NCBI GenBank assembly: GCA_046052345.1
Contig: JBJOMN010000044.1
Span: forward strand, 52,397 to 116,396
Direction: 5' to 3'
Length of the DNA stretch: 64,000 nt
Origin: Pollutiaquabacter sp046052345
GTDB taxonomy: Bacteria > Bacteroidota > Bacteroidia > AKYH767-A > 2013-40CM-41-45
Shown here: positions 57,204-64,000 of the stretch, piece after piece
Numbering within the stretch: position 1 is the first letter of the stretch
How the letters are laid out: every line of letters begins with the position of its first letter
The notes under the pieces: model-generated
What the model saw: only the letters and a program-made list of their open reading frames with translations
Database searches by the model: none
What the model was told of the DNA's origin: nothing
Made by a program: the position numbers and the translations under genes

Positions 57204-58343
57204 ATGGATTTCAATCCTACAGACAACCAGCAACTTATCACAGCCTCCGTCCGGCAGTTCGCAGAGTCGCATATCCGTCCCTATGTCATGGAATGGGATG
57301 AGTCGCAGGTGTTCCCCCGCGAACTTTTCAGCCGGATGGGAGAGCTGGGGTTGATGGGAATTCTTGTACCCGAGAATTATGGCGGCGCCGGTCTGGGGTA
57401 TTTCGAATACATGTCGGCCATCGTCGAGGTCGCAAAAGTCTGCGGTTCGGTAGGACTCTCCATGGCCGCCCATAACTCCTTGTGTACGGGTCACATCCTG
57501 CAGTTCGGCAATGAAGAGCAGAAGCAGAAGTATCTCCCGCTGCTGGCCACGGGTCAATGGGTAGGGGCATGGGGACTCACCGAGGCGAATACCGGCAGTG
57601 ACGCCATGCGCATGCGTTGCGTGGCGCGGGAGGATGGTGACCATTGGGTCATCAACGGAACGAAAAACTGGATCACCCACGGCAAGAGCGGCGAAGTCGC
57701 GGTAGTGTTGGCGCGCACCGGCGACCTTCTCGACTCCCATGGTATCACGGCCTTTATCGTAGAACGCGGTACTCCCGGTTTCGGTGCCGGAAAAAAAGAG
57801 AACAAGCTGGGTATGCGGGCTTCCGAAACCGCGGAGCTCGTTTTTGAGGACTGCCGGGTCCATAAGAGCCAGATCCTGGGAAAAGTCGGTGAAGGATTCA
57901 TCCAGTCGATGAAAATCCTCGACGGAGGCCGGATTTCCATAGCATCCCTGGCTATCGGTATCGCTAAAGGTGCTTACGAGGCGGCTTTAGCCTACTCGAA
58001 GGAGCGGCAGCAGTTCGGGAAGCCGATTTCCGAGTTCCAGGCGATTGGTTTCAAATTGGCCGACATGGCCACCAAGATTGAAGCCGCTGAAATGTTGACC
58101 CTCCAAGCCGCATTTTTGAAGAATAACGGCAAAAAATGCACAAAGGAGAGTGCTTTTGCCAAATACTACGCCTCCGAGATTTCCGTCGAGGTGGCCACGG
58201 ACGCGGTCCAGATTTTCGGGGGGTACGGCTATACCAAGGATTTTCCGGTAGAGAAGTATTACCGCGATGCGAAGCTGTGCACCATCGGGGAGGGCACCTC
58301 TGAAATCCAGAAATTGGTCATTTCCAGGGAAATCCTTCGTTGA
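57204..58343 (+). CDS. Acyl-CoA dehydrogenase
   Basis: 379 residues, standard ACAD length. FAD/substrate motifs are GLMGILVPENYGGAGLGYFE, AWGLTEANTGSDAMRMR, WVINGTKNWITHG, the C-terminal EYAERQQFGKPI-type region (SKERQQFGKPISEFQ), FGGYGYTKDFPVEKYYRD and IGEGTSEIQ with the catalytic Glu. It most resembles short/branched-chain (butyryl-CoA-type) dehydrogenases. Catalyses the first step of fatty or amino-acid beta-oxidation. No ETF genes nearby. Confidence 0.93.
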   Translation: MDFNPTDNQQLITASVRQFAESHIRPYVMEWDESQVFPRELFSRMGELGLMGILVPENYGGAGLGYFEYMSAIVEVAKVCGSVGLSMAAHNSLCTGHILQFGNEEQKQKYLPLLATGQWVGAWGLTEANTGSDAMRMRCVAREDGDHWVINGTKNWITHGKSGEVAVVLARTGDLLDSHGITAFIVERGTPGFGAGKKENKLGMRASETAELVFEDCRVHKSQILGKVGEGFIQSMKILDGGRISIASLAIGIAKGAYEAALAYSKERQQFGKPISEFQAIGFKLADMATKIEAAEMLTLQAAFLKNNGKKCTKESAFAKYYASEISVEVATDAVQIFGGYGYTKDFPVEKYYRDAKLCTIGEGTSEIQKLVISREILR

Positions 58344-58345
58344 TT

Positions 58346-58375
58346 TTGCGGATTTGAAATAAAATCGTACTTTTG
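58346..58375 (+). promoter_or_regulatory. Bacteroidota promoter of rpsU
   Basis: TTG (58346-58348), 19 bases, TACTTTTG (58368-58375): a textbook Bacteroidota sigma-A promoter, 23 bases upstream of the rpsU ATG. Confidence 0.8.
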
Positions 58376-58398
58376 CCGTCCCTAAAGGGAAACAACAC

Positions 58399-58593
58399 AT
58401 GATTATCGTACCCATTAAAGAAAACGAGCCGATTGACAAGGCGCTCAAGAAGTTCAAGAAGAAATTCGAGCGGACAGGTACCATGCGGGAACTCCGTCGC
58501 CGCCAGACGTTTGAGAAGAAATCCGTGACCCGTCGTCAGCAGATTCTTCGCGCCCGTTACCGCGATATGATGCAGCGCACCGAAGCGTTGTAA
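58399..58593 (+). CDS. rpsU: 30S ribosomal protein S21
   Basis: 64 residues. MIIVPIKENEPIDKALKKFK, followed by KFERTGTMRELRRRQTFEKK, is S21. The basic C terminus is normal for the protein. It has its own promoter and is followed by a strong terminator before the xerC/D-type gene. S21 helps 30S initiation. Confidence 0.97.
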   Translation: MIIVPIKENEPIDKALKKFKKKFERTGTMRELRRRQTFEKKSVTRRQQILRARYRDMMQRTEAL

Positions 58594-58683
58594 TTGTATC
58601 GTTGCCTTCGGCAACATTTCTGCTTATATTTACGTTGATATGTTCATCGAAAGATGACTGTTAACGTAACGAAATAATAGAGG

Positions 58684-58725
58684 GAGAGGAACCGGTCCAA
58701 AAACCGGTTCCTCTCTTCGTTTTTC
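58684..58725 (+). terminator. Strong Rho-independent terminator of rpsU
   Basis: A 13-bp perfect stem GAGAGGAACCGGT/ACCGGTTCCTCTC (58684-58696 and 58703-58715), six-base loop, then TTCGTTTTTC. It ends before the recombinase start at 58731. Confidence 0.92.
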
Positions 58726-58730
58726 ATACC

Positions 58731-59609
58731 ATGTCCGTTTCCACTTTTCTTCAATATATCCGTTATGAAAAGAGGTTCTCACCCAACACGGTGACAGCCT
58801 ACGCCAACGATCTCCGGCAGTTCTTCGGGTACGCCAAAGCCCAATATGACATAGACGATCCTGCCGAGGTGCAGCATCAGGTCGTCCGCTCCTGGATCGT
58901 ACGGTTGCTCGAGGAGGAAGTCGCCCCCCGGTCTATTAACCGCAAACTGACATCCCTTAAGACCTACTTCAAATTCCTGTTGAGGAGGCAGGAGATCGCG
59001 TCGAATCCGATGCTGAAAGTACAGGCGCCGAAGACATCGAAGCGGCTGCCGGCCTTTGTGGATCGAGGAAAGATGGAGCTGCTGTTCGACGGTTTCCCGG
59101 AGGAGTCGGATTTCGAAGCAGTGCGCGACAGGACTGTTCTGGAGCTGTTGTATGCCACGGGTATGCGACTCTCCGAACTGACGGGCCTGAAGGACTCCTC
59201 CGTCGACTGGCGTTCCGCGCAACTGAAGGTGCTGGGGAAGCGCAACAAGGAACGCATCATCCCCTTTTCCCCCAAGCTCAAGGAACTCCTGCTGCACTAT
59301 GTCGCATTACGCAAGGCGGCCTTCGGGGATGGAGACGCGTTGCTGGTGACCGACAAAGGACTTCCGGTATATCCTAAATTCGTTTACCGGATTGTCAAGG
59401 AACGGCTGGGATCCGTCACCACGTTGGAGAAAAGAAGCCCGCACGTGCTTCGTCATACTTTCGCAACGCACATGCTGAACAACGGTGCGGACATCAACAG
59501 CGTGAAAGAACTCCTCGGTCATGCCAATCTCAGCGCCACGCAGGTCTATACCCATAATACCATTGAAAAACTGAAACAAGTATATCAACAAGCCCATCCC
59601 AGGGCATAA
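58731..59609 (+). CDS. xerC: XerC/XerD-type tyrosine recombinase
   Basis: 292 residues. N-terminal SAM-like core-binding domain (1-95), catalytic domain with R146 (TGMRLSEL), K170 (LGKRNKER), H238/R241 (HVLRHTFATHML), H264 (LLGHANLS) and Y273 (QVYTHN), all intact. Length and rpsU/hpf neighbours mark it as the housekeeping chromosome-dimer resolvase rather than an integrase of a mobile element. XerC versus XerD cannot be decided. Confidence 0.92.
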   Translation: MSVSTFLQYIRYEKRFSPNTVTAYANDLRQFFGYAKAQYDIDDPAEVQHQVVRSWIVRLLEEEVAPRSINRKLTSLKTYFKFLLRRQEIASNPMLKVQAPKTSKRLPAFVDRGKMELLFDGFPEESDFEAVRDRTVLELLYATGMRLSELTGLKDSSVDWRSAQLKVLGKRNKERIIPFSPKLKELLLHYVALRKAAFGDGDALLVTDKGLPVYPKFVYRIVKERLGSVTTLEKRSPHVLRHTFATHMLNNGADINSVKELLGHANLSATQVYTHNTIEKLKQVYQQAHPRA

Positions 59610-59614
59610 AAAGA

Positions 59615-59620
59615 AAGGAG
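59615..59620 (+). promoter_or_regulatory. Strong Shine-Dalgarno of hpf
   Basis: AAGGAG, 7 bases before the hpf ATG at 59628. Clear SD sequences are uncommon in Bacteroidota genes in this window, so this one fixes the start. Confidence 0.6.
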
Positions 59621-59627
59621 AAACAAC

Positions 59628-59927
59628 ATGAAGATCACCGTGCAATCCATCCACTTCGACGCCGACCGAAAACTCATCGATTTCATCCAGGAGAAGGTGG
59701 ACAAGATGATCACCTACTATGACAACATCCTGGGCGGAGAGGTTTTTCTCAAGCTTGATAAGTCAAGCGATTCAAAGAACAAGATCGTCCAGATCAAACT
59801 GCTGGTTCCCGGCAACCAGATCATCGTCAGCGAACAGTGCCGTACGTTCGAGGAAGCGACGGACCTTTGCATGGATTCACTTTCCAGGCAGGTAAAAAAA
59901 GCCAAGGAAAAAGAGCGGGGACTTTGA
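59628..59927 (+). CDS. hpf: Ribosome hibernation-promoting factor, short form
   Basis: 99 residues. KITVQSIHFDADRKLIDFIQ, KVDKMITYYDNILGGEVFLK and IKLLVPGNQIIVSEQCRTFE match the HPF/YfiA (sigma-54 modulation) fold; only the N-terminal ribosome-binding domain is present, the short form. It binds the 30S A/P sites in stationary phase. It follows the recombinase by 18 bases. Confidence 0.93.
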   Translation: MKITVQSIHFDADRKLIDFIQEKVDKMITYYDNILGGEVFLKLDKSSDSKNKIVQIKLLVPGNQIIVSEQCRTFEEATDLCMDSLSRQVKKAKEKERGL

Positions 59928-59996
59928 ACCTTTCTTGTAAGAGAAAGCACTAATTTCAAGCGCTTCAGCAGCTTTCCAACTTATCTTACAGGGAGA

Positions 59997-61421
59997 ATGC
60001 ATCTCGATAAACTTCGAAAAACGGCCTTTATCGCCGCTGTTTCGGTGTTCTTTTCTGTACACGGCAGCGGCCGATCATCGGAATCCGTCCGAAAGATCGT
60101 TGTCTCCTGGCAGGATACCACCGAAATGCATTTCCTGCGGGATCCTTCCTTTTTCGCGCAGGGTTGGCACACCTTGCCACAGGTGTCTTTCTGGAAGCAG
60201 GTGATCAACATGTCCGGAGACTCCTGCATTGTGAACATCGCAAGCTGCAGGAAGCCGGTCGGAAGAGTGTCCCGCGAAGTGTGGATGGGGCAGACCGAAT
60301 CAGAGAAGGTGTGCTACAAGGACAGCGTGTGCACCTCGCATTGCTTAGAGCCCGGTTCGGCCATTTTCGTCACTGCAGGAAAGGGGGAGTTCTACGAGGT
60401 TAAAAAAACCCTGCCACTGATCAATACGGCCATCGAGTCGTTCGAAGCAGCCGGCTGCGATCCTTGGTATGCACAGACCATTTTGCTCATCGAGAGCCCC
60501 GGAAAGCTGAAAGTGAAATCGTATGTAGGTGCATCGGGGCCTTTCCAACTTATGCCTTCCGTCGCACGACGTTATGGATTGCGTGTGACCAAATACGTCG
60601 ACGAACGTTCCGATGTGCGTAAATCGGCACGGGCCGCAGCGCGCCTGATCAATACCTCATGCATCCCTTACATACGGCGATTCCTGGAAGAGCACTGTGT
60701 GGAATACCATGAGCATGACTTATGGTTCCGACTGCTGGTCCTGCACGCCTATCATGCCGGTGCCGGTAATGTGCGTTGCGTCATCGATCAGCTCAAGCCT
60801 TCCTCCGGTGGAATCCCGCTCATGCAGCAGGTGTGGAGTACTACCTGCGGAGGATTCAAGAACGAGTCCCAGAACTACTCCCAGATCGCATTGGCATCCT
60901 GGCTTAATTTTTCGGAACTCATCGACATGGACGGTGATACGGTTTATCTGGTACGGGGCGACAAGCTGATGCACGAATATCAACGGCTAAGGCCACAGAT
61001 GAAGTCCTACGAAGCCCATGAATTCCTGCAGGCGGCGATGTCGGCCTACGAAAAGGATTTCGTCGATGAAATGATCCCGTACGATGACTTCATGTTCCGG
61101 ATCGGAAGGATCCGGGCCGAATTCACCGTGCTCGCACGGCTGGTCATGCCCGGAGTAGCCGACCCCGTGCTGAAAGCGTACCCGTCGGATGAGTCCCACA
61201 TTTCCCTGCTGGCGGCCGAGCTGACCAAGCGCAGGCGTTACCAGGAAGCGGTCCGATTGTTACGGCTGAACCTGGATCTTCACCCTAATTCGGCGGATCT
61301 GCCGGAACGGCTTTCCAAGGCGTACCTGTTGATGGGCGACCGGAAGTCTGCAGAGCTCTACGCACGCAGGGCTTCCACAGATGTCGCCCAACCGGTTCCT
61401 CCTGCCACGGAGATCCGATGA
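59997..61421 (+). CDS. Lytic transglycosylase (SLT domain)
   Basis: 474 residues with an N-terminal hydrophobic segment (TAFIAAVSVFFSVHG) that is a likely signal peptide. An N-terminal unknown domain (about 30-135) is followed by SLT: catalytic E166 in ILLIESPGKLKVKSYV, GASGPFQLMPSVARRYGL, then YHAGAGNVRCVIDQL. The C terminus has TPR-like helices (about 400-460). It cleaves peptidoglycan with 1,6-anhydro products. ESP replaces the commoner ESG/ESN. No LysM is evident. Confidence 0.87.
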   Translation: MHLDKLRKTAFIAAVSVFFSVHGSGRSSESVRKIVVSWQDTTEMHFLRDPSFFAQGWHTLPQVSFWKQVINMSGDSCIVNIASCRKPVGRVSREVWMGQTESEKVCYKDSVCTSHCLEPGSAIFVTAGKGEFYEVKKTLPLINTAIESFEAAGCDPWYAQTILLIESPGKLKVKSYVGASGPFQLMPSVARRYGLRVTKYVDERSDVRKSARAAARLINTSCIPYIRRFLEEHCVEYHEHDLWFRLLVLHAYHAGAGNVRCVIDQLKPSSGGIPLMQQVWSTTCGGFKNESQNYSQIALASWLNFSELIDMDGDTVYLVRGDKLMHEYQRLRPQMKSYEAHEFLQAAMSAYEKDFVDEMIPYDDFMFRIGRIRAEFTVLARLVMPGVADPVLKAYPSDESHISLLAAELTKRRRYQEAVRLLRLNLDLHPNSADLPERLSKAYLLMGDRKSAELYARRASTDVAQPVPPATEIR

Positions 61422-61427
61422 TAACCT

Positions 61428-61435
61428 TAACTTTG
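61428..61435 (+). promoter_or_regulatory. -7 element before secreted deacetylase-like gene
   Basis: TAACTTTG, perfect TAnnTTTG, 16 bases upstream of the ATG at 61452. No clear TTG at -33. Confidence 0.5.
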
Positions 61436-61451
61436 CAGGGTTACCAGCTTC

Positions 61452-63899
61452 ATGCGTTGTAGGTTTTTCCTGTCTGCCGTCCTCGGCATCATCCTTTGGT
61501 CTGCCGGGGCCTCTTCAGCGACAAATTCTCAAGCGTCGGATTCAGTGAAATATTCATGCGGGTTGGAACCGTCAGACAGCGCCGCATGCTGGATGAATCT
61601 CTCCTCCCGCTTCAAGGAAGGCAACAGGTATTTTTCCCGGACGGACGCCGATCATCCTTACGGAATCGGATGGTCTGCACCGGTGCCGGGCGGAAACGGC
61701 AGGCAATCCTCCAGAGTGGAAGTCGCTTTCCGTGTGCGGTGCCCGCTACCGGCGAATGCACTTCAGCTGGTTTTCTCCATCGAAAGGAACGGCGAAAAAA
61801 TCTCATGGTCGAGCATCGACGTCTCGGGAAAGGTTCTCGTTGACACCGACTGGAATGCGGTACGACATCTTGTGCAGATCGTGCCTCCGGTCTATACGTC
61901 GCCCGACTACCGCATCATCTGCTACGTCTGGAATTCCGGGGGGACATCTCCCCTCGATATCGATGATTTTGAAATCACGTTCCGTGCGGAGCCTGTGCGC
62001 ACCTTCCTGCCTCCCTTGCCGACGGCCGCAACACCGAAAGGCGCTGGGTTTGCCGATCTGTACTGGGGCCCCGAGTTCTCCTTTCAATATGACAAGGCGG
62101 CAGGAACCGTCCGCATCCTGAACAAGAAGGGAAATGTGCTGTTTGATGATGTGCGGTTGTTCACGCAAAGGCGGACGGAGACGATCCGGGAGACAGAAGC
62201 GAAGTGGGAGATGTTCCTTACGTATCTGGGCGACGTTCTCGTCGAAGAGGGTAAGGCCTTTCGCTTCGGCGTCCGTAACCTCCCGGGAGCTGAAGTACGT
62301 TTCACGGTTCCTCGCGACGGGCAGTGGCTGACTGTTCAGTACGAGTACCGGGTGGCGGAGTATACGGTCCTCGACCGGCAGAGTATCGTCATGCGCAGCG
62401 GCATGGCTGTTTCTTCGGTCTATGCAGGAACCGGTTTCGAGGTAAACCGGGAATTCGATCATGAATATTGGTTAGGCAGGGAAGGGGTGTCCTGGTCCGA
62501 TTCGCTCTCCAGGTGGACCATCTTCCGCCCGGATACGGCTAGCTCGCTGCAGTTCGATTACGACCGCAACCGCATCTGGATCAATGTGGACTATGCCCTG
62601 GATCATCCGCTCCTCTATTGGCCGATGGAATCCGAAAGCAACAACTACAAGATCGACCGTTCATCCACTGTGCTTCGGGCAGGAGAGCGTGTATCCTGTC
62701 ATTTCAGGATCTCACGGGACGGAAGCTTCCTGCCCCTTCCTTCCTTCACGGAAGCGCCTGAAGGCCGGGAAGGCGTATTCATCTTCACGGAGCATGCCGA
62801 CTATACCCTGCTGCGTTCCAACCGTGCGGTCTATTTCGGTGCAGACACGGTGACTTCGACCAAGGATGCCATCGGCGGATTTGTCGCGCATCGGATCCCA
62901 GTCACCAAATCGGTCTTTTACACGAATCCGGACAAGGTCTCCGTATCCGATCGCGCGGGCTTCGTTTCAGGGGAGATAGCTACGATCAAATCCACCGGCG
63001 GATTCAAGGAGTTTCTTGCGGACCTCCGTTCGAACGGTCATGAGATCGCGATGCATACGCCGGACCATTTTACCACGAACCGGATGATCCTGAACGAGGC
63101 CTTCACGGCGATGAGCAAGGATTTCAGGCTGAGCACCTGGATCGACCACGGTTACGACAACGGACGCAGGAGTAACCGGGAGGACCTGGTGTGTGACGGT
63201 TTTCTTCCGGGATCTCCCATGTATATCGCCGGACTCTTCAAGGAATTCAATGTGCAGAATGTCTGGAACTGTTTTTACGAGGACTCCACGCTCTACCAGG
63301 ATGCGACATTCAATGCAGAGCTCGTTACTCCGCACCCGGCTTTCGGCCATGCGTACCCGCGCCCTGTGTGGTGGCGGCATCCTTCGGTGACGGGCACCGT
63401 CCGCCATTTCCGCACTACCTGCACGTTGGCGCCCAAAGACCCGTCCATGTGGCCGTATTACCTGAATAAGGACCGTCTGCGTTTTCTTGCAGAGAACAGG
63501 GGGGTTTATGTGGCACACGTTTATCCCGCACGGATCGATTCAGTTCCTGCGTTTTATCAATGGGACCAGCCGGTCTGGACCGTTCAGCCGTTCTTCGATG
63601 ATGCGCTGAAGGTGCTTTCGGATTTCCGTGACGAGGGTCGGCTATGGGTCACGACCGTCCGGGAGTATCTTGAGTATGTAAGTGCCCGGGAATCTCTCGT
63701 CTGTTCTGTGACGCCGGCCGGTCAACTTTCCGTTCATAACACAAGCGGAAGCCCCATTCGCGGACTTTCCCTTTGTGTACGGGCGGCGGATGTCGAAGTC
63801 TCGGGAAAAACTCCCGGCAAGAGAAGGGTGGGAAAAGACCTGCTGTTCTGGTTCGACATAGGTCCTTCCGAGACCGTTACCGTACTGCCTGTTAAATAA
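61452..63899 (+). CDS. Large secreted protein with deacetylase-like C-terminal domain
   Basis: 815 residues with a signal peptide (LSAVLGIILWSAGASSAT). Residues 30-440 are beta-rich domains without a known family. About 455-740 look like a polysaccharide-deacetylase (NodB) fold with altered motifs: FTEHADYTLLRSN where TxDDG is usual, NGHEIAMHTPDHFTTNR for the H-x3-4-H motif, and TWIDHGYDNGRRSN later. Such His/Asp replacements could keep a metal site. A C-terminal beta domain (about 750-815) follows. Next gene is a membrane protein start at 63924. A role in exopolysaccharide or cell wall modification is inferred. Confidence 0.6.
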   Translation: MRCRFFLSAVLGIILWSAGASSATNSQASDSVKYSCGLEPSDSAACWMNLSSRFKEGNRYFSRTDADHPYGIGWSAPVPGGNGRQSSRVEVAFRVRCPLPANALQLVFSIERNGEKISWSSIDVSGKVLVDTDWNAVRHLVQIVPPVYTSPDYRIICYVWNSGGTSPLDIDDFEITFRAEPVRTFLPPLPTAATPKGAGFADLYWGPEFSFQYDKAAGTVRILNKKGNVLFDDVRLFTQRRTETIRETEAKWEMFLTYLGDVLVEEGKAFRFGVRNLPGAEVRFTVPRDGQWLTVQYEYRVAEYTVLDRQSIVMRSGMAVSSVYAGTGFEVNREFDHEYWLGREGVSWSDSLSRWTIFRPDTASSLQFDYDRNRIWINVDYALDHPLLYWPMESESNNYKIDRSSTVLRAGERVSCHFRISRDGSFLPLPSFTEAPEGREGVFIFTEHADYTLLRSNRAVYFGADTVTSTKDAIGGFVAHRIPVTKSVFYTNPDKVSVSDRAGFVSGEIATIKSTGGFKEFLADLRSNGHEIAMHTPDHFTTNRMILNEAFTAMSKDFRLSTWIDHGYDNGRRSNREDLVCDGFLPGSPMYIAGLFKEFNVQNVWNCFYEDSTLYQDATFNAELVTPHPAFGHAYPRPVWWRHPSVTGTVRHFRTTCTLAPKDPSMWPYYLNKDRLRFLAENRGVYVAHVYPARIDSVPAFYQWDQPVWTVQPFFDDALKVLSDFRDEGRLWVTTVREYLEYVSARESLVCSVTPAGQLSVHNTSGSPIRGLSLCVRAADVEVSGKTPGKRRVGKDLLFWFDIGPSETVTVLPVK

Positions 63900-63923
63900 G
63901 AGGTTTTCGTATATATTTAAGTC

Positions 63924-64000
63924 ATGTCCACAAAGCTGATTTCATGGAACAAGATCAAGAGGTGGCTGTTACTGTTCCTGCTTTGGTTCACGGGGTTGAG
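63924..64000 (+). CDS. Partial membrane or secreted protein, N terminus only
   Basis: An open frame begins at ATG 63924, 24 bases after the deacetylase-like stop, reading MSTKLISWNKIKRWLLLFLL and continuing WFTGL to the window end. The basic start and hydrophobic stretch indicate a membrane anchor or signal peptide. Too little sequence is present for a family call. Confidence 0.5.
   Translation, partial: MSTKLISWNKIKRWLLLFLLWFTGL

Noticed and set aside
58731..59609. Tyrosine recombinase as an integrase of a mobile element
   Set aside because: Its length, intact XerC/D motifs and rpsU/hpf neighbours indicate the housekeeping dimer resolvase; no att repeats were seen.
1..64000. tRNA, rRNA, CRISPR arrays, riboswitches and insertion sequences
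   Set aside because: None recognised by eye; intergenic spaces are short. A covariance-model scan would be needed to exclude small RNAs.

Overview
The window is chromosomal DNA from a member of the Bacteroidota. The main evidence is a type IX secretion/gliding block (PorV, PorU, a PorP/SprF-like protein, GldJ). Promoters also carry the Bacteroidota -7 element TAnnTTTG, the cbb3 oxidase has a fused CcoN-CcoO subunit, and many Bacteroidota-type families occur (DUF2851, DUF4956, VTC-domain protein, Kdo transferase). Base composition looks slightly above 50% GC. No rRNA, tRNA, CRISPR array, insertion sequence or prophage was recognised, and genes are densely packed in short operons.

Layout. 1-2,882 (minus): AI-2E-type transporter start and an Mla-type lipid transport operon. 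2,883-5,218: an atypical NRAMP transporter, a DUF2892 membrane protein and a phosphoribosyltransferase. 5,250-12,143 (minus): a YtxH/holin-like envelope operon, and an operon running from a universal stress protein (USP) through a LolA-like carrier, two FtsX/MacB permeases and an ATPase to an outer-membrane barrel. 12,278-18,022: small membrane protein, USP, Hsp20, a response regulator fused to a Crp/FNR module with its PAS histidine kinase, and another USP. 18,073-31,228: B12-dependent ribonucleotide reductase, a photolyase-like protein, the full cbb3 oxidase set (ccoI, ccoS-NO-Q-P-G-H), a TauE/SafE-like protein and DoxX. 31,273-35,712 (minus): YceI, OB-fold protein, two heme-c-motif lipoproteins, waaA, an outer-membrane protein and cytidine deaminase. 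35,904-39,478: a VTC/DUF4956/DUF2490 block and ispF. 39,593-47,538: type IX secretion and gliding genes. 47,826-64,000: mostly housekeeping genes (amino-acid permease, pyrF, K+ channel-like protein, apt, acyl-CoA dehydrogenase, rpsU, xerC/D-type recombinase, hpf, lytic transglycosylase) plus a large secreted deacetylase-like protein.

The most interesting feature is regulatory. Between 2.9 and 24.7 kb, eleven intergenic palindromes fit TGAYnnnnRTCA, the FNR/Crp half-site arrangement, and one more fits with a single mismatch. At most of these promoters the palindrome centre lies 35.5-37.5 bp upstream of the end of a -7 element, which is the geometry of a class II activator. Three promoters carry two sites exactly 22 bp apart. 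The controlled genes include USPs, Hsp20, envelope-stress genes, cbb3 oxidase and ccoI. The region encodes a plausible controller: a PAS histidine kinase, whose first PAS resembles the FixL oxygen-sensing PAS, and a response regulator joined directly to a Crp/FNR-type DNA-binding module. This resembles the rhizobial FixL-FixJ-FixK cascade with FixJ and FixK merged in one protein. The gene content (USPs, Hsp20, class II RNR, phosphoribosyltransferase) also resembles the mycobacterial DosR dormancy regulon.

All coordinates and spacings were read by hand. Functional names rest on motif recognition, not on database searches.
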